A stretch of 64,000 nt of DNA, from contig NZ_PTIX01000002.1 of the NCBI RefSeq assembly GCF_002934265.1, positions 124,001 to 188,000 of the forward strand. The letters are read 5' to 3'. The notes beneath the pieces were generated by a model that did not search any database, had not been told where the DNA came from, and worked only from the letters and a program-made list of their open reading frames with translations. This document shows, piece after piece, positions 53,496 to 62,115 of the stretch (the first letter of the stretch is position 1; each line of letters starts with the position of its first letter). Both the position numbers and the translations under genes were made by a program. The DNA comes from Actinokineospora auranticolor. Its GTDB lineage: Bacteria > Actinomycetota > Actinomycetes > Mycobacteriales > Pseudonocardiaceae.

Positions 53496-53611
53496 CGGGT
53501 TTCCCACCCCTTTTGACCTGATATGTCAGCTTTCAACACGAACACTGCGGGTAACGCTATCGGATCCGCTGACCGGGTGTACCCCGCGGCGGCAAGCCTG
53601 ACGCGGGGTAG

Positions 53612-54991
53612 TTATCGACCCGCAAGGAAACCCAGTAGATCCTGCCTGGTCACCACACCGGCTGGTTTGCCGTCGACGAGCACCAACGCACCGTCCGCGT
53701 TCGTCAGCGCACCCATCGCGACCGAAACTTGCTCACCGGCTCCGATGGTCGGCAGCGGTCCGGACATGTGCCGGTCGAGCCGGTCGGCCAGCGCGGCCTT
53801 GCCGGTGAACAGCGCGTCGAGCAGGTCGCGCTCGTTGACCGCGCCGACCACCTCGGCGGCCATGACCGGCGGCTCGGCGTTGACCACCGGCATCTGGCTG
53901 ACGCCGAACTCGCGCAGGATGGCGACCGCGTCGGCGACCGTCTCGGTGGGGTGGGCGTGCACGAAGTCGGGGATGGTGGTGCCGGACGCGCTCTTGCGCC
54001 GCAGCACGTCGCCGACGGTGGCGCCGGAGTGCTCGGGCGGCAGGAACCCGTACTGGGCCATCCACGAGTCGTTGAAGACCTTGGACAGGTAGCCGCGGCC
54101 GCCGTCGGGCAGCAGCACGACCACCACGTCGTCGGGGCCCAGGCGCTGGGCCAGGCGCAGCGCGGCGGCGGCGGCCATGCCGCAGGAGCCGCCGACGAGC
54201 AGGCCCTCCTCGCGGGCCAGGCGCCGGGTGATGTCGAAGGACTCGGCGTCGCTGACCGCGATGATCTCGTCGGCGACGTCGCGGTCGTAGGTCGTGGGCC
54301 AGAAGTCCTCGCCGACGCCCTCGACCAGGTACGGGCGGCCGGTGCCACCGGAGTAGACCGAGCCCTCCGGGTCGGCGCCGACGACCTGCACGCGACCGTC
54401 GGAGACCTGCTTGAGGTAGCGGCCGGTGCCGGAGATGGTGCCGCCGGTGCCGACGCCCGCGACGAAGTGCGTGATCCGGCCGTCGGTCTGCTTCCACAGC
54501 TCGGGGCCCGTGGAGTGGAAGTGGCTCTCCGGGTTCTCCGGGTTGGCGTACTGGTTGGGCTTCCAGGCGCCGTCGATCTCGCGGACCAGGCGGTCGGAGA
54601 CGTTGTAGTAGGAGTCCGGGTGCTCGGGGGCCACGGCGGTCGGGCAGACGACGACCTCGGCGCCGTAGGCCTTGAGCACGTTGCGCTTGTCCTCGCTGAC
54701 CTTGTCCGGGCAGACGAACACGCACTTGTAGCCGCGGCGCTGGGCCACGATCGCCAGGCCGACACCGGTGTTGCCCGAGGTGGGCTCGACGATGGTGCCG
54801 CCGGGGCGCAGCGCGCCGGAGGCCTCCGCGGCGTCGATCATCCGGACCGCGATCCGGTCCTTCACGCTCCCGCCGGGGTTGAAGTACTCGACCTTCGCCA
54901 GCACGGTCGGCGCCAGGCCCGCGGCGAGCGAGTTCAGCTTGACCAGCGGGGTGTTCCCGACGAGATCGATGATGTGCTCGGCGTACTCCAC
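53612..54991 (-). CDS. cbs: Cystathionine beta-synthase
   Basis: This 459-residue PLP enzyme (GTG start, VEYAEHIIDLVGNTPLVKLN) has the PLP lysine in YFNPGGSVKDRIAVRM, a glycine-rich phosphate loop (GVGTGGTISGTGRYL), and a C-terminal CBS-domain pair (FVHAHPTETVADAVAILREF; GALTNADGALVLVDGKPAGV). It condenses serine and homocysteine to cystathionine, the first step of reverse transsulfuration. The CBS domains distinguish it from O-acetylserine sulfhydrylase. It pairs with metB upstream. Confidence 0.94.
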   Translation of the reverse strand: MEYAEHIIDLVGNTPLVKLNSLAAGLAPTVLAKVEYFNPGGSVKDRIAVRMIDAAEASGALRPGGTIVEPTSGNTGVGLAIVAQRRGYKCVFVCPDKVSEDKRNVLKAYGAEVVVCPTAVAPEHPDSYYNVSDRLVREIDGAWKPNQYANPENPESHFHSTGPELWKQTDGRITHFVAGVGTGGTISGTGRYLKQVSDGRVQVVGADPEGSVYSGGTGRPYLVEGVGEDFWPTTYDRDVADEIIAVSDAESFDITRRLAREEGLLVGGSCGMAAAAALRLAQRLGPDDVVVVLLPDGGRGYLSKVFNDSWMAQYGFLPPEHSGATVGDVLRRKSASGTTIPDFVHAHPTETVADAVAILREFGVSQMPVVNAEPPVMAAEVVGAVNERDLLDALFTGKAALADRLDRHMSGPLPTIGAGEQVSVAMGALTNADGALVLVDGKPAGVVTRQDLLGFLAGR

Positions 54992-55169
54992 CGGGGCTCC
55001 TCCTGCACGTGCGTTCGCGGACCGGGTCGAGCGTAACCCGACCCGTATCCGGAGCAGGGTGCCTCCGCTCTTTGCTAAACAGGGGTCAATCTGGTTAAGG
55101 ATCAGCCGGGGGCGGGCGATATCTCGATGACATTCTCGTGAACGCCCGGGCTTGAGGGGGGTGGTGGCG

Positions 55170-55976
55170 ATGCCACGGACACGGGGTTTGCTGGTGGTGG
55201 CCGCGCTGGCCGCCGGGTCGGTCGGCGGGTTGTCGGGGGCGGCGTACACGCTGCTCAACACGCAGTCGCGGCGCGCGCGGACGCTCATCGGCGTGCCGCG
55301 CGACGCGCCGTTCAACGCCGACGGGGACTACTTCCCGGACGGTTCCGGGCCTGCGCCGCTCGGCGCGGCCGGTGCCGCGGTGGAGTTCGGCGTGTTCGGG
55401 GATTCGAGTGCGGCTGGGCTGGGCGCGGAGACGCCGGACCTGCTGCCCGGGGTGCTGCTGGCCAGGGGGCTGGCGGAGGAGTGCGACCGCGCGGTGCGGT
55501 TGCGCACGTACGCGGTCAGCGGGTCGCGGACGACGGGGCTGGTCGCGCAGGTGGACCGCGCGCTGGCCGCGCCGCCCGCCGTGGCGCTGATCCTGGTCGG
55601 CGGGAACGACGTGACGGCTCGCCTGGCGATCTCGACGTCGGCGGCGCTGCTGGCCACGCAGGTGCGGCGGCTGACCGAGGCCGGGACCGCCGTGGTCGTC
55701 GGGACCTGCCCGGACCTGGGCGCCATCCAGCCGATCCCGCAGCCGCTGCGGTCGGTCGCCCGCAAGTGGAGCCTGGCCCTGGGCCGGGCGCAGGCGCGGG
55801 CCCTGGTCGCGACGTCGGCGGCGGTGGTGCCGATGACGCTGCTGTCGCGGCACTTCCTGACCCGACCGGGTGAACTGTTCAGTTCCGACCGATTCCACCC
55901 GAACGGGGCGGGCTACGCGCTGGCCGCCGGGCTGCTGCTGCCCGCGCTGTGCGGGGCGACCGGTACTCCCCGGTAA
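55170..55976 (+). CDS. SGNH/GDSL hydrolase, exported
   Basis: This 268-residue protein has an N-terminal signal or anchor (GLLVVAALAAGSVGGLSGAA). Catalytic blocks are FGDSSAAGLGAE (nucleophile Ser), ILVGGNDVTARL (oxyanion) and SSDRFHPNGAGYALAA (Asp/His). It is an esterase/lipase-like enzyme of the SGNH family acting outside the cell or on the envelope; the substrate is unknown. ATG 55170 with GGGGGG upstream is preferred. Confidence 0.85.
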   Translation: MPRTRGLLVVAALAAGSVGGLSGAAYTLLNTQSRRARTLIGVPRDAPFNADGDYFPDGSGPAPLGAAGAAVEFGVFGDSSAAGLGAETPDLLPGVLLARGLAEECDRAVRLRTYAVSGSRTTGLVAQVDRALAAPPAVALILVGGNDVTARLAISTSAALLATQVRRLTEAGTAVVVGTCPDLGAIQPIPQPLRSVARKWSLALGRAQARALVATSAAVVPMTLLSRHFLTRPGELFSSDRFHPNGAGYALAAGLLLPALCGATGTPR

Positions 55977-56010
55977 CGTGCGGGTGTCGTACCCGCGCGA
56001 AGGAGGACCC

Positions 56011-57231
56011 ATGCCCGAGGCCGTCATCGTCTCCGCCGTCCGCTCGCCGATCGGCCGGGCCGGTAAGGGCTCGCTGGTCGACATCCGCCCCGACGACCTG
56101 ACCGCGCAGCTGATCCGCGCGGCGCTCGACCGGGTGCCCGCGCTGGACCCGGCGGACATCGACGACCTGATGCTGGGCTGCGGGCTGCCGGGCGGCGAGC
56201 AGGGCAACAACATGGCGCGGATCGTGGCCGTGCTGCTCGGGTACGACTCCCTGCCCGGGTGCACGGTGACCCGGTACTGCGCGTCGTCGTTGCAGACGAC
56301 CCGGATGGCGCTGCACGCGATCAAGGCCGGGGAGGGGGACGTGTTCATCTCGGCCGGCGTCGAAGCGGTGTCGCGGTTCGCGCGCGGCAGCTCGGACTCG
56401 TGGCCCGACACGCACAACCCGATCTTCGCGGAGGCGGAGGCGCGGACCAGGTCGGTGGCCGAGTCCGGCGCCGGCTCGTGGGTCGACCCCCGGCTGGACG
56501 GCCGGGTACCGGACGCCTACATCGCGATGGGCCAGACCGCGGAGAACCTGGCGCTGGCCAAGGGGATCACCCGCGAGGAGATGGACCACTTCGGCGTCCG
56601 GTCGCAGAACCGCGCGGAAAAGGCCATCACGGACGGCTTCTGGGCGCGGGAGATCACCCCCGTGACGCTGCCGGACGGCCGCGTCGTGGAAACCGACGAC
56701 GGGCCGCGGGCCGGGATCACCTACGAGAAGACGGCAACGCTGAAGCCGGTCTTCCGCCCGGACGGCCGGGTCACGGCGGGCAACTGCTGCCCGCTCAACG
56801 ACGGTGCCGCCGCCCTGGTGATCATGTCGGACACCCGCGCGGCCGAACTCGGCCTGACCCCGCTGGCCCGGATCGTGTCGACGGGCGTTTCGGGCCTGTC
56901 GCCGGAGATCATGGGCCTGGGCCCGGTCGAGGCGTCCCGCCGGGCGCTGGCCAAGGCGGGGATGACGATCGACGACGTCGACCTGGTGGAGATCAACGAG
57001 GCGTTCGCCGCCCAGGTCATCCCGTCGGCCCGCGAACTGGGCGTCGACGAGGACAAGCTCAACGTCAACGGCGGCGCGATCGCGGTCGGCCACCCGTTCG
57101 GCATGACCGGCGCCCGGATCACCACGACCCTGATCAACTCGCTGAGCTGGCACGACAAGCAGATCGGCCTGGAGACGATGTGCGTCGGCGGCGGCCAGGG
57201 CATGGCCATGGTGCTGGAACGGCTCAGCTGA
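56011..57231 (+). CDS. Acetyl-CoA C-acetyltransferase (thiolase)
   Basis: This 406-residue thiolase (MPEAVIVSAVRSPIGRAGKG) has the acylated cysteine in VTRYCASSLQTTRMALHA, the catalytic His in NGGAIAVGHPFGMTGARI, and the second Cys in ETMCVGGGQGMAMV. It makes or cleaves acetoacetyl-CoA or longer 3-ketoacyl-CoA in fatty acid or polyhydroxyalkanoate metabolism. AGGAGG precedes the ATG. The 3' end overlaps the convergent nucleotidyltransferase gene by 8 bp. Confidence 0.93.
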   Translation: MPEAVIVSAVRSPIGRAGKGSLVDIRPDDLTAQLIRAALDRVPALDPADIDDLMLGCGLPGGEQGNNMARIVAVLLGYDSLPGCTVTRYCASSLQTTRMALHAIKAGEGDVFISAGVEAVSRFARGSSDSWPDTHNPIFAEAEARTRSVAESGAGSWVDPRLDGRVPDAYIAMGQTAENLALAKGITREEMDHFGVRSQNRAEKAITDGFWAREITPVTLPDGRVVETDDGPRAGITYEKTATLKPVFRPDGRVTAGNCCPLNDGAAALVIMSDTRAAELGLTPLARIVSTGVSGLSPEIMGLGPVEASRRALAKAGMTIDDVDLVEINEAFAAQVIPSARELGVDEDKLNVNGGAIAVGHPFGMTGARITTTLINSLSWHDKQIGLETMCVGGGQGMAMVLERLS

Positions 57232-57844
57232 GGTCTGCGGTCAGCCGCCGGAGCCAGGGGTGGTCTTGGCCGTGGGTGCGGGTGATGGCGTCGACCAGCC
57301 AGGCGCGCTGATCGGTGGCCAGTACCGGGAGCGCTGCGGTGAAGTCCACGTCGTCTTTGGGGCGGCGGCCCTTGGCCTTGTAGAACAGTTGGATCTCGGG
57401 GCGCAGGTAGGGGATCCCGTCGGCGGTGGTGGCGCCGAGCGCCGCGATCGGTTCCCGTATGTCGGGGTTGCGCCGGGAGATCCAGTCTTCGCCGGTGGTG
57501 TCGTTGAGCATGAACTGCAGGCGCCAGGGTTGGTCGGTGGGGCGGCACCAGATGTCGTGCACGTGGGCGGGTAGGGGCTCGCCGGGGAGCCAGGGGCGCA
57601 GTTCTCCCGGTGGGTCGGCCGCCCACCACTCCCAGCCTGCCAGCACTTCCTGGATGACCGGGTGGTCGCGCCGCAGGAGGAGTACGTCGATGTCGGTGTG
57701 GTCGCGGACGGGGTGGCCGACGGCGAGTTCGACGGCGTAGCCGCCCGCCACCCACCACGGGACGTCGAAGCAGGCGAACAGGGCTGCGACCGCGGTCGGG
57801 GTGATCGGGTCCCAGGTCCCCCACGGTGTGCTGGTCGGCGCCAC
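57224..57844 (-). CDS. Nucleotidyltransferase-domain protein
   Basis: This 206-residue protein has the minimal nucleotidyltransferase fold: WVAGGYAVELAVGHPVRDHT, then DIDVLLLRRDH, where GG and DxD are the nucleotide and metal sites. It resembles AadA/Lin-type or MazG-like accessory nucleotidyltransferases, including antibiotic adenylyltransferase relatives, but the substrate cannot be named. GTG start at 57844. It is followed by the coiled-coil gene downstream on the same strand side. Confidence 0.72.
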   Translation of the reverse strand: MAPTSTPWGTWDPITPTAVAALFACFDVPWWVAGGYAVELAVGHPVRDHTDIDVLLLRRDHPVIQEVLAGWEWWAADPPGELRPWLPGEPLPAHVHDIWCRPTDQPWRLQFMLNDTTGEDWISRRNPDIREPIAALGATTADGIPYLRPEIQLFYKAKGRRPKDDVDFTAALPVLATDQRAWLVDAITRTHGQDHPWLRRLTADLS

Positions 57845-57850
57845 GGCGGG

Positions 57851-58747
57851 TCAGGCGGTGGGGGCACCGGCCGGGGTGCGGACCGGCTGGAGCTTGGTGG
57901 TCGACGCCTCCGGCGGGGGCAGCTGGTCCAGCTCGGACTCCGCCTCCAGCGGCTCCAGCAGACCCGCGCTCTGGGTGAGCAGGTCCGAGGTACCGCGCAG
58001 GCGCCCGGCCAACTGCTCGCGCAGCGCCGTGAGCCGTTCGATGTGGCTGGTGGCCGTGGCGATGCGCTTCGCCGCCTCGTCGGTGGCTTCCTTGACCAGC
58101 CGCGCGGCTTCGGTCTCCGCGGCGGTGCGGGCGGTGTCGATCTCGGTGGCCAGTTCCGCGCGGCGGCGGGACATCTCCTCCTGGAACTGCTGTTCCGTGC
58201 GCTGCCGCGCGCGTTCCGCTTCCTCGTCGATGGCGCGCTGGCGCTTGTTCGCCGCCGTGGTCATCACCTCGGCCTTGGCCTTGGCCTCGGTGATGACGGC
58301 CTTGTGCGCGGCGTGCGCCTCCGCGTGTTGACTATCCAGGTCCGCGAGCAGGCCCCGGTAGCGGTCGCGCAGTTCCCTCGACACCGCTTCCGCGTCGGCC
58401 CAGGCCGTTTCGGCCGCGGCCTGGGCGCGGGCGGTGATCTCCCCCGCCTCGGACTCCGCGGTGGCGATGGCCCGGGCGGCGCGTTCCGGGGCGTTGGGGG
58501 CGGCGCTGGCCACGGCGCTGGTGGAGAGCTTGCCGAGCCGGTCGGTCAGCGCGTCGATCTCGCGCTGGGCGATCTGCAACTGCCCGGCCAGTTCGTCCAC
58601 CTTGGCCCGGACCTCGTCGCGCTCGCCCGCGGCCGCGGCCGCCTCGGTTTCCAGGCGCTGGATGTAGTGCTTGACCTGGGCGCGGTCGAAGCCGTGGCGC
58701 ACCACGGTGAAACCCGCGTGGTCGCGGTCCGGTGGGGAGGAGGCCAT
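57851..58747 (-). CDS. DivIVA-like coiled-coil protein
   Basis: This 298-residue protein starts MASSPPDRDHAGFTVVRHGF. Residues 10-35 (GFTVVRHGFDRAQVKHYIQR) look like the membrane-binding DivIVA N-terminus; residues 40-250 are a long charged coiled coil (EAAARLVKEATDEAAKRIAT), and the end is Pro-rich. Similar proteins (Wag31/FilP-like or cellulose-binding-protein type) organise polar growth in actinomycetes. The exact paralogue class is not certain. Confidence 0.78.
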   Translation of the reverse strand: MASSPPDRDHAGFTVVRHGFDRAQVKHYIQRLETEAAAAAGERDEVRAKVDELAGQLQIAQREIDALTDRLGKLSTSAVASAAPNAPERAARAIATAESEAGEITARAQAAAETAWADAEAVSRELRDRYRGLLADLDSQHAEAHAAHKAVITEAKAKAEVMTTAANKRQRAIDEEAERARQRTEQQFQEEMSRRRAELATEIDTARTAAETEAARLVKEATDEAAKRIATATSHIERLTALREQLAGRLRGTSDLLTQSAGLLEPLEAESELDQLPPPEASTTKLQPVRTPAGAPTA

Positions 58748-58925
58748 GGCACGACGGTACCCGCGCCAGTACCAACGGCAACACGACCACCGCACGATCG
58801 GGGGACATCTCACCCGGCAGAGATGCGGTTTCCGGTCACACTCCGGGAATGCCAGGCCCGCGCGCACACGGCGTCCCGCCACGGCGTGACCAGCCGCCGA
58901 GTGACGGGACGCGGCCAACCACCGC

Positions 58926-59885
58926 TCACCGCGCGACGGCGAGCGGGCCCATGGTGAACTCCGGGTCGATCTGGTCGGCGAGGTCGCGGCCCGCGCGCTC
59001 GTTGCCCCACGCGCGCGCGTTGCGCAGGTGGAACTCCACCGTCTGCCGCTGGAACTTGGCCCAGTCCTTGTCGACGCCGTCGAGCAGCGCCCGCATCGCG
59101 CGCAGCGCGTCGCGGTTCTCCGGTTCCAGCGCGTCGATCGGCCGCACCTCGCCGCGCTCGGCGGCCCGGACGTGGGCCGAGCGGCTGACCCAGGTGAGCA
59201 GGTCGGCGCCGACGTGCTCGCGCAGGAACGCCAGGTCCTCGGCGTCGCTGATCTTGTTGCCCACCACGGCGATGCGCACGTCGAAGTCGCGCGCGTAGTC
59301 GCGGTACTGGCGGTAGACGCCGATGCTGCGCACGGTCGGCTCGCACACCAGGAAGGTGACGTCGAACCGGGTGAACAGCCCGGAGGCGAAGGAGTCCGCG
59401 CCCGCGGTCATGTCGACCACGGCGTACTCCCCCGGCCCGTCGACCATGTGGTTGAGCAGCAGCTCCACCGCGCCGACCTTGGAGTGGTAGCAGGCGACGC
59501 CGAGGTCGGACTCGGCGAACGGGCCGGTGACCGCGATCGGCACGCCGTCGACCGCGCGCACGAACCGGTCGTAGACCGGGTTGGGCTCGGCGACGCGGAC
59601 CAACCGCGAGCCCGCGCCCGGCGGCGTCGTCTTGATCATGTCGGCGGCCGAGGGCACGCGCGGGTTGTCACCGCGCAGGTAGTCCTTGATCGCGGCCAGC
59701 TCGGCGCCGAGCGTCGGCAGCACCAGCGACTCCGGCGCGCCGAGCGCGGCGGCGAGGTGCTGGTTGATGTCGGCGTCGAGGGCCAGCAGCGGTGGTGCCG
59801 GTGTCTCGGCGGCCAGGTGGCGCAGGAACAGCGACGCGAGCGTGGTCTTGCCGCTGCCCCCCTTGCCTACGAAGGCGGTCTTCAC
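58926..59885 (-). CDS. MinD/CooC-like ATPase
   Basis: This 319-residue protein has a GTG start (VKTAFVGKGGSGKTTLASLF). Residues 7-15 form the deviant P-loop KGGSGKTT with an early Lys, as in MinD/ArsA/CooC; DMTAGADSF and the later VVGNKISDAEDL complete the ATP site. The sequence is closer to CooC-type metallocenter ATPases than to MinD, but no carbon-monoxide dehydrogenase is linked, so the partner is unknown. Confidence 0.8.
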   Translation of the reverse strand: MKTAFVGKGGSGKTTLASLFLRHLAAETPAPPLLALDADINQHLAAALGAPESLVLPTLGAELAAIKDYLRGDNPRVPSAADMIKTTPPGAGSRLVRVAEPNPVYDRFVRAVDGVPIAVTGPFAESDLGVACYHSKVGAVELLLNHMVDGPGEYAVVDMTAGADSFASGLFTRFDVTFLVCEPTVRSIGVYRQYRDYARDFDVRIAVVGNKISDAEDLAFLREHVGADLLTWVSRSAHVRAAERGEVRPIDALEPENRDALRAMRALLDGVDKDWAKFQRQTVEFHLRNARAWGNERAGRDLADQIDPEFTMGPLAVAR

Positions 59886-60081
59886 GTGGGTCTCCCAGGT
59901 GACTGCGGGACGGGGACGCACTACTGGTATCGGTTTTCATTATCCGAAGCAAGCCGGATCACCCGAATGTGATTCGCTCGGCGGTATTTCCCAGTGTCGT
60001 GGCGTTTCCGTGGGACCGACGTCACCCGAAAGCACGGTCAAGTCCGGGCGTTCCGGCGCGGACGGCTGTTCAGTTGGGCCC

Positions 60082-61209
60082 CTACTGGGGCTGGGTGATC
60101 TGCGCGTTGGGCAGCTTGCGGAACTGGTCGAGCACCGCCGGGTCCTGCATCGCCATCCACTCGATCACCTCGGAGTAGGTCGCGCAGACCGTTTCCGGAT
60201 TCGTGCACACCTCACCCATGAACTGCTGGGTCGCGTTCAGGAAGGCCCCGCCGGACCAGGTGTTGAAGTGGTTGCCAACCACCATGGGGGCGCGGTTGCC
60301 GTCGAACGCGGCCTGGTACGCGCGCTGGTAGGTCTCCAGGGTGATCCTGGTGAACTCCGGTGCCCGCGCCGGGTCGTCCTTGGCCTTGTTGAGCATGAAC
60401 CAGAAGTTGTAATCCATCATGATTGTCTTCTTGTAGTTCGCACCGGGCACGCGAACCGAGGGCATGGCAAATTCCCACACCCCGCCCTGCCGCGTCGGCC
60501 AGGCCAACCCGTCCGAGACCTGGCTGGAGTCGTAGGTCATGCCGCGCGCGGTGAGCGCCGGGAACAGCTGGTCGAACCGGCCCTCCAGGCACGGTGTCCG
60601 GCCGCCCTTGATGGCCTTGGGATCGATCCGCAGCCCCTGGGTCGCGGTCGCCCGGTCGACGTAGGAGAAGAACTGGTCGAGTTCGCTGTTCCACTGCGCG
60701 GTGTCCCACCGGCCGACGCTCGGCTCGGCACCGTGGCAGAAGTGTCCGTTGTAGTGGGTGCCGATCTCGTGGCCCTGCTGCACGGCGGTGTTCAGGTCGC
60801 CGATGAGCGCGCGCACGTCGTCCGGCGAGCCGCCGAAACCGATGGACGCCTTGCCCGGTTTGTGGCCGGGACCGGTGTATTCACCTTTTTGCGCATCGGT
60901 CAACAGGTAGATACCGGACAAGAATCCGGAAAAGCGCGCGTTGACCTTGCGGGCGAGTGGCAGGAATTGCTGCCAGTGCTCGTGCGAGCCCGCGCCGTCG
61001 AATGAGAACAGCACGAACTGCGGCGGTTTCTCCCCCGGGTTCAGCTTGCGCATCCAGGTCGGCGGCTTGACCGCCGACGCCTGCGGGGTCGGCGCGGCGG
61101 GCACCGGCTGACCAGCGACTTCCGGTCTGACGGAGCCGATCACGAGTAGTACCACGAAGGTCAGGACCAGCCCGATACCCAGCCCGATCCGATCCCAGCG
61201 CCTGGTCAT
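60082..61209 (-). CDS. Membrane-anchored polysaccharide deacetylase-like protein
   Basis: This 375-residue protein has an N-terminal signal anchor (GIGLVLTFVVLLVIGSV) and an extracellular NodB-like domain: FVLFSFDGAGSHEHW with one Asp of the usual TFDD motif, GHEIGTHYNGHFCHG with the metal His pair, and a C-terminal MVVGNHFNTWSGGAFL. The first motif is FDGAG rather than FDDG, so activity is uncertain; it may bind or modify cell-wall glycans. It is in the same direction as the sortase unit. Confidence 0.78.
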   Translation of the reverse strand: MTRRWDRIGLGIGLVLTFVVLLVIGSVRPEVAGQPVPAAPTPQASAVKPPTWMRKLNPGEKPPQFVLFSFDGAGSHEHWQQFLPLARKVNARFSGFLSGIYLLTDAQKGEYTGPGHKPGKASIGFGGSPDDVRALIGDLNTAVQQGHEIGTHYNGHFCHGAEPSVGRWDTAQWNSELDQFFSYVDRATATQGLRIDPKAIKGGRTPCLEGRFDQLFPALTARGMTYDSSQVSDGLAWPTRQGGVWEFAMPSVRVPGANYKKTIMMDYNFWFMLNKAKDDPARAPEFTRITLETYQRAYQAAFDGNRAPMVVGNHFNTWSGGAFLNATQQFMGEVCTNPETVCATYSEVIEWMAMQDPAVLDQFRKLPNAQITQPQ

Positions 61210-61345
61210 CCCTGCCCCCTACTCGTGCCGGTCTTGCCCTCCCGGGTGGATAGACGCGCACCCCGCCGACGCGTTGCATCGGTGATTTTCGCGTGACCTT
61301 TCCCGACCCTACGCCACGCCCCGGCGCGCGGCCCGCACCGGGAAT

Positions 61346-62110
61346 TCATTCAGGCTGGGCGATGACCACCCGGTTGGCCGCGTAGCCGTCGGTGCCGCCC
61401 ACCCAGCGGCCACCGCAGGTGACGAGGACCACCCGGTGCGGGCCCGACTGGCCGAAGAACTCCTCGGCCTGGGTGGGCAGGCTGTGCTTGTCGACCGTCT
61501 CGACGCGGGTGACCCGGTAGCGGAACGCGCGACCCTGTGCGTCCACTACGGACACCGGATCGCCCACCGCCGCCGACCACAACTCGGCGAAGGGACCGGT
61601 TTGCCCCTTCCAGTTCACGTGTCCGGCGAAGACGGTGGCGCCCTCGGCGGCGTCCAGCCCGGCGCCCCACCAAGTGGCCTCGCGGACACCGCTGGGCACG
61701 GGCAGGGTCGCGTCGGCGGTGAGTTCGCGCCGGACCAGCGCGGCGGTACCGCCCCTGGCCAACCGGAGCGTGCCGGGCCGCTGGCCCGCGGGCTGCCGGG
61801 CCGGTTGCTCGGCCGCGGGCTCCTGGGCCACCGGGGCCTGCGTGGTGGGCGCCTGCGTGGTGGGCGCCTGCATGGTCGGTGTGCCGGACGGCGCGGGCGG
61901 GCGGATCTGCACGCGCAGGCTCTCCAGCGCGGCGCGGCTCTCGGTGGCGGCTTGGCGGACGCGGGCGACGGCCAGGCCGGTCTCGGCGGGCAGCGCCGCC
62001 CCGGGGACCGGGATCGGCGCGGCGACCGCCAGACCGGCGGCCAGGACAATGAGCAGACCCGCCCCACCCGCGGTCACGGGTGGGGCGAGCCGGGAACCTC
62101 GGCGAGCCAT
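61346..62110 (-). CDS. Class F sortase
   Basis: This 254-residue exported enzyme has an N-terminal helix (VTAGGAGLLIVLAAGLAVAA), a long linker with Thr/Gln/Pro repeats (QAPTTQAPTTQAPVAQ), and a sortase domain with His in FAGHVNWKGQTGPF, catalytic Cys in VVLVTCGGRWVGG and Arg nearby. Class F sortases are actinobacterial and their substrates are mostly unknown. The gene follows a SpaA-like surface protein gene by 5 bp, its probable substrate. Confidence 0.9.
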   Translation of the reverse strand: MARRGSRLAPPVTAGGAGLLIVLAAGLAVAAPIPVPGAALPAETGLAVARVRQAATESRAALESLRVQIRPPAPSGTPTMQAPTTQAPTTQAPVAQEPAAEQPARQPAGQRPGTLRLARGGTAALVRRELTADATLPVPSGVREATWWGAGLDAAEGATVFAGHVNWKGQTGPFAELWSAAVGDPVSVVDAQGRAFRYRVTRVETVDKHSLPTQAEEFFGQSGPHRVVLVTCGGRWVGGTDGYAANRVVIAQPE

Positions 62111-62115
62111 GCTCG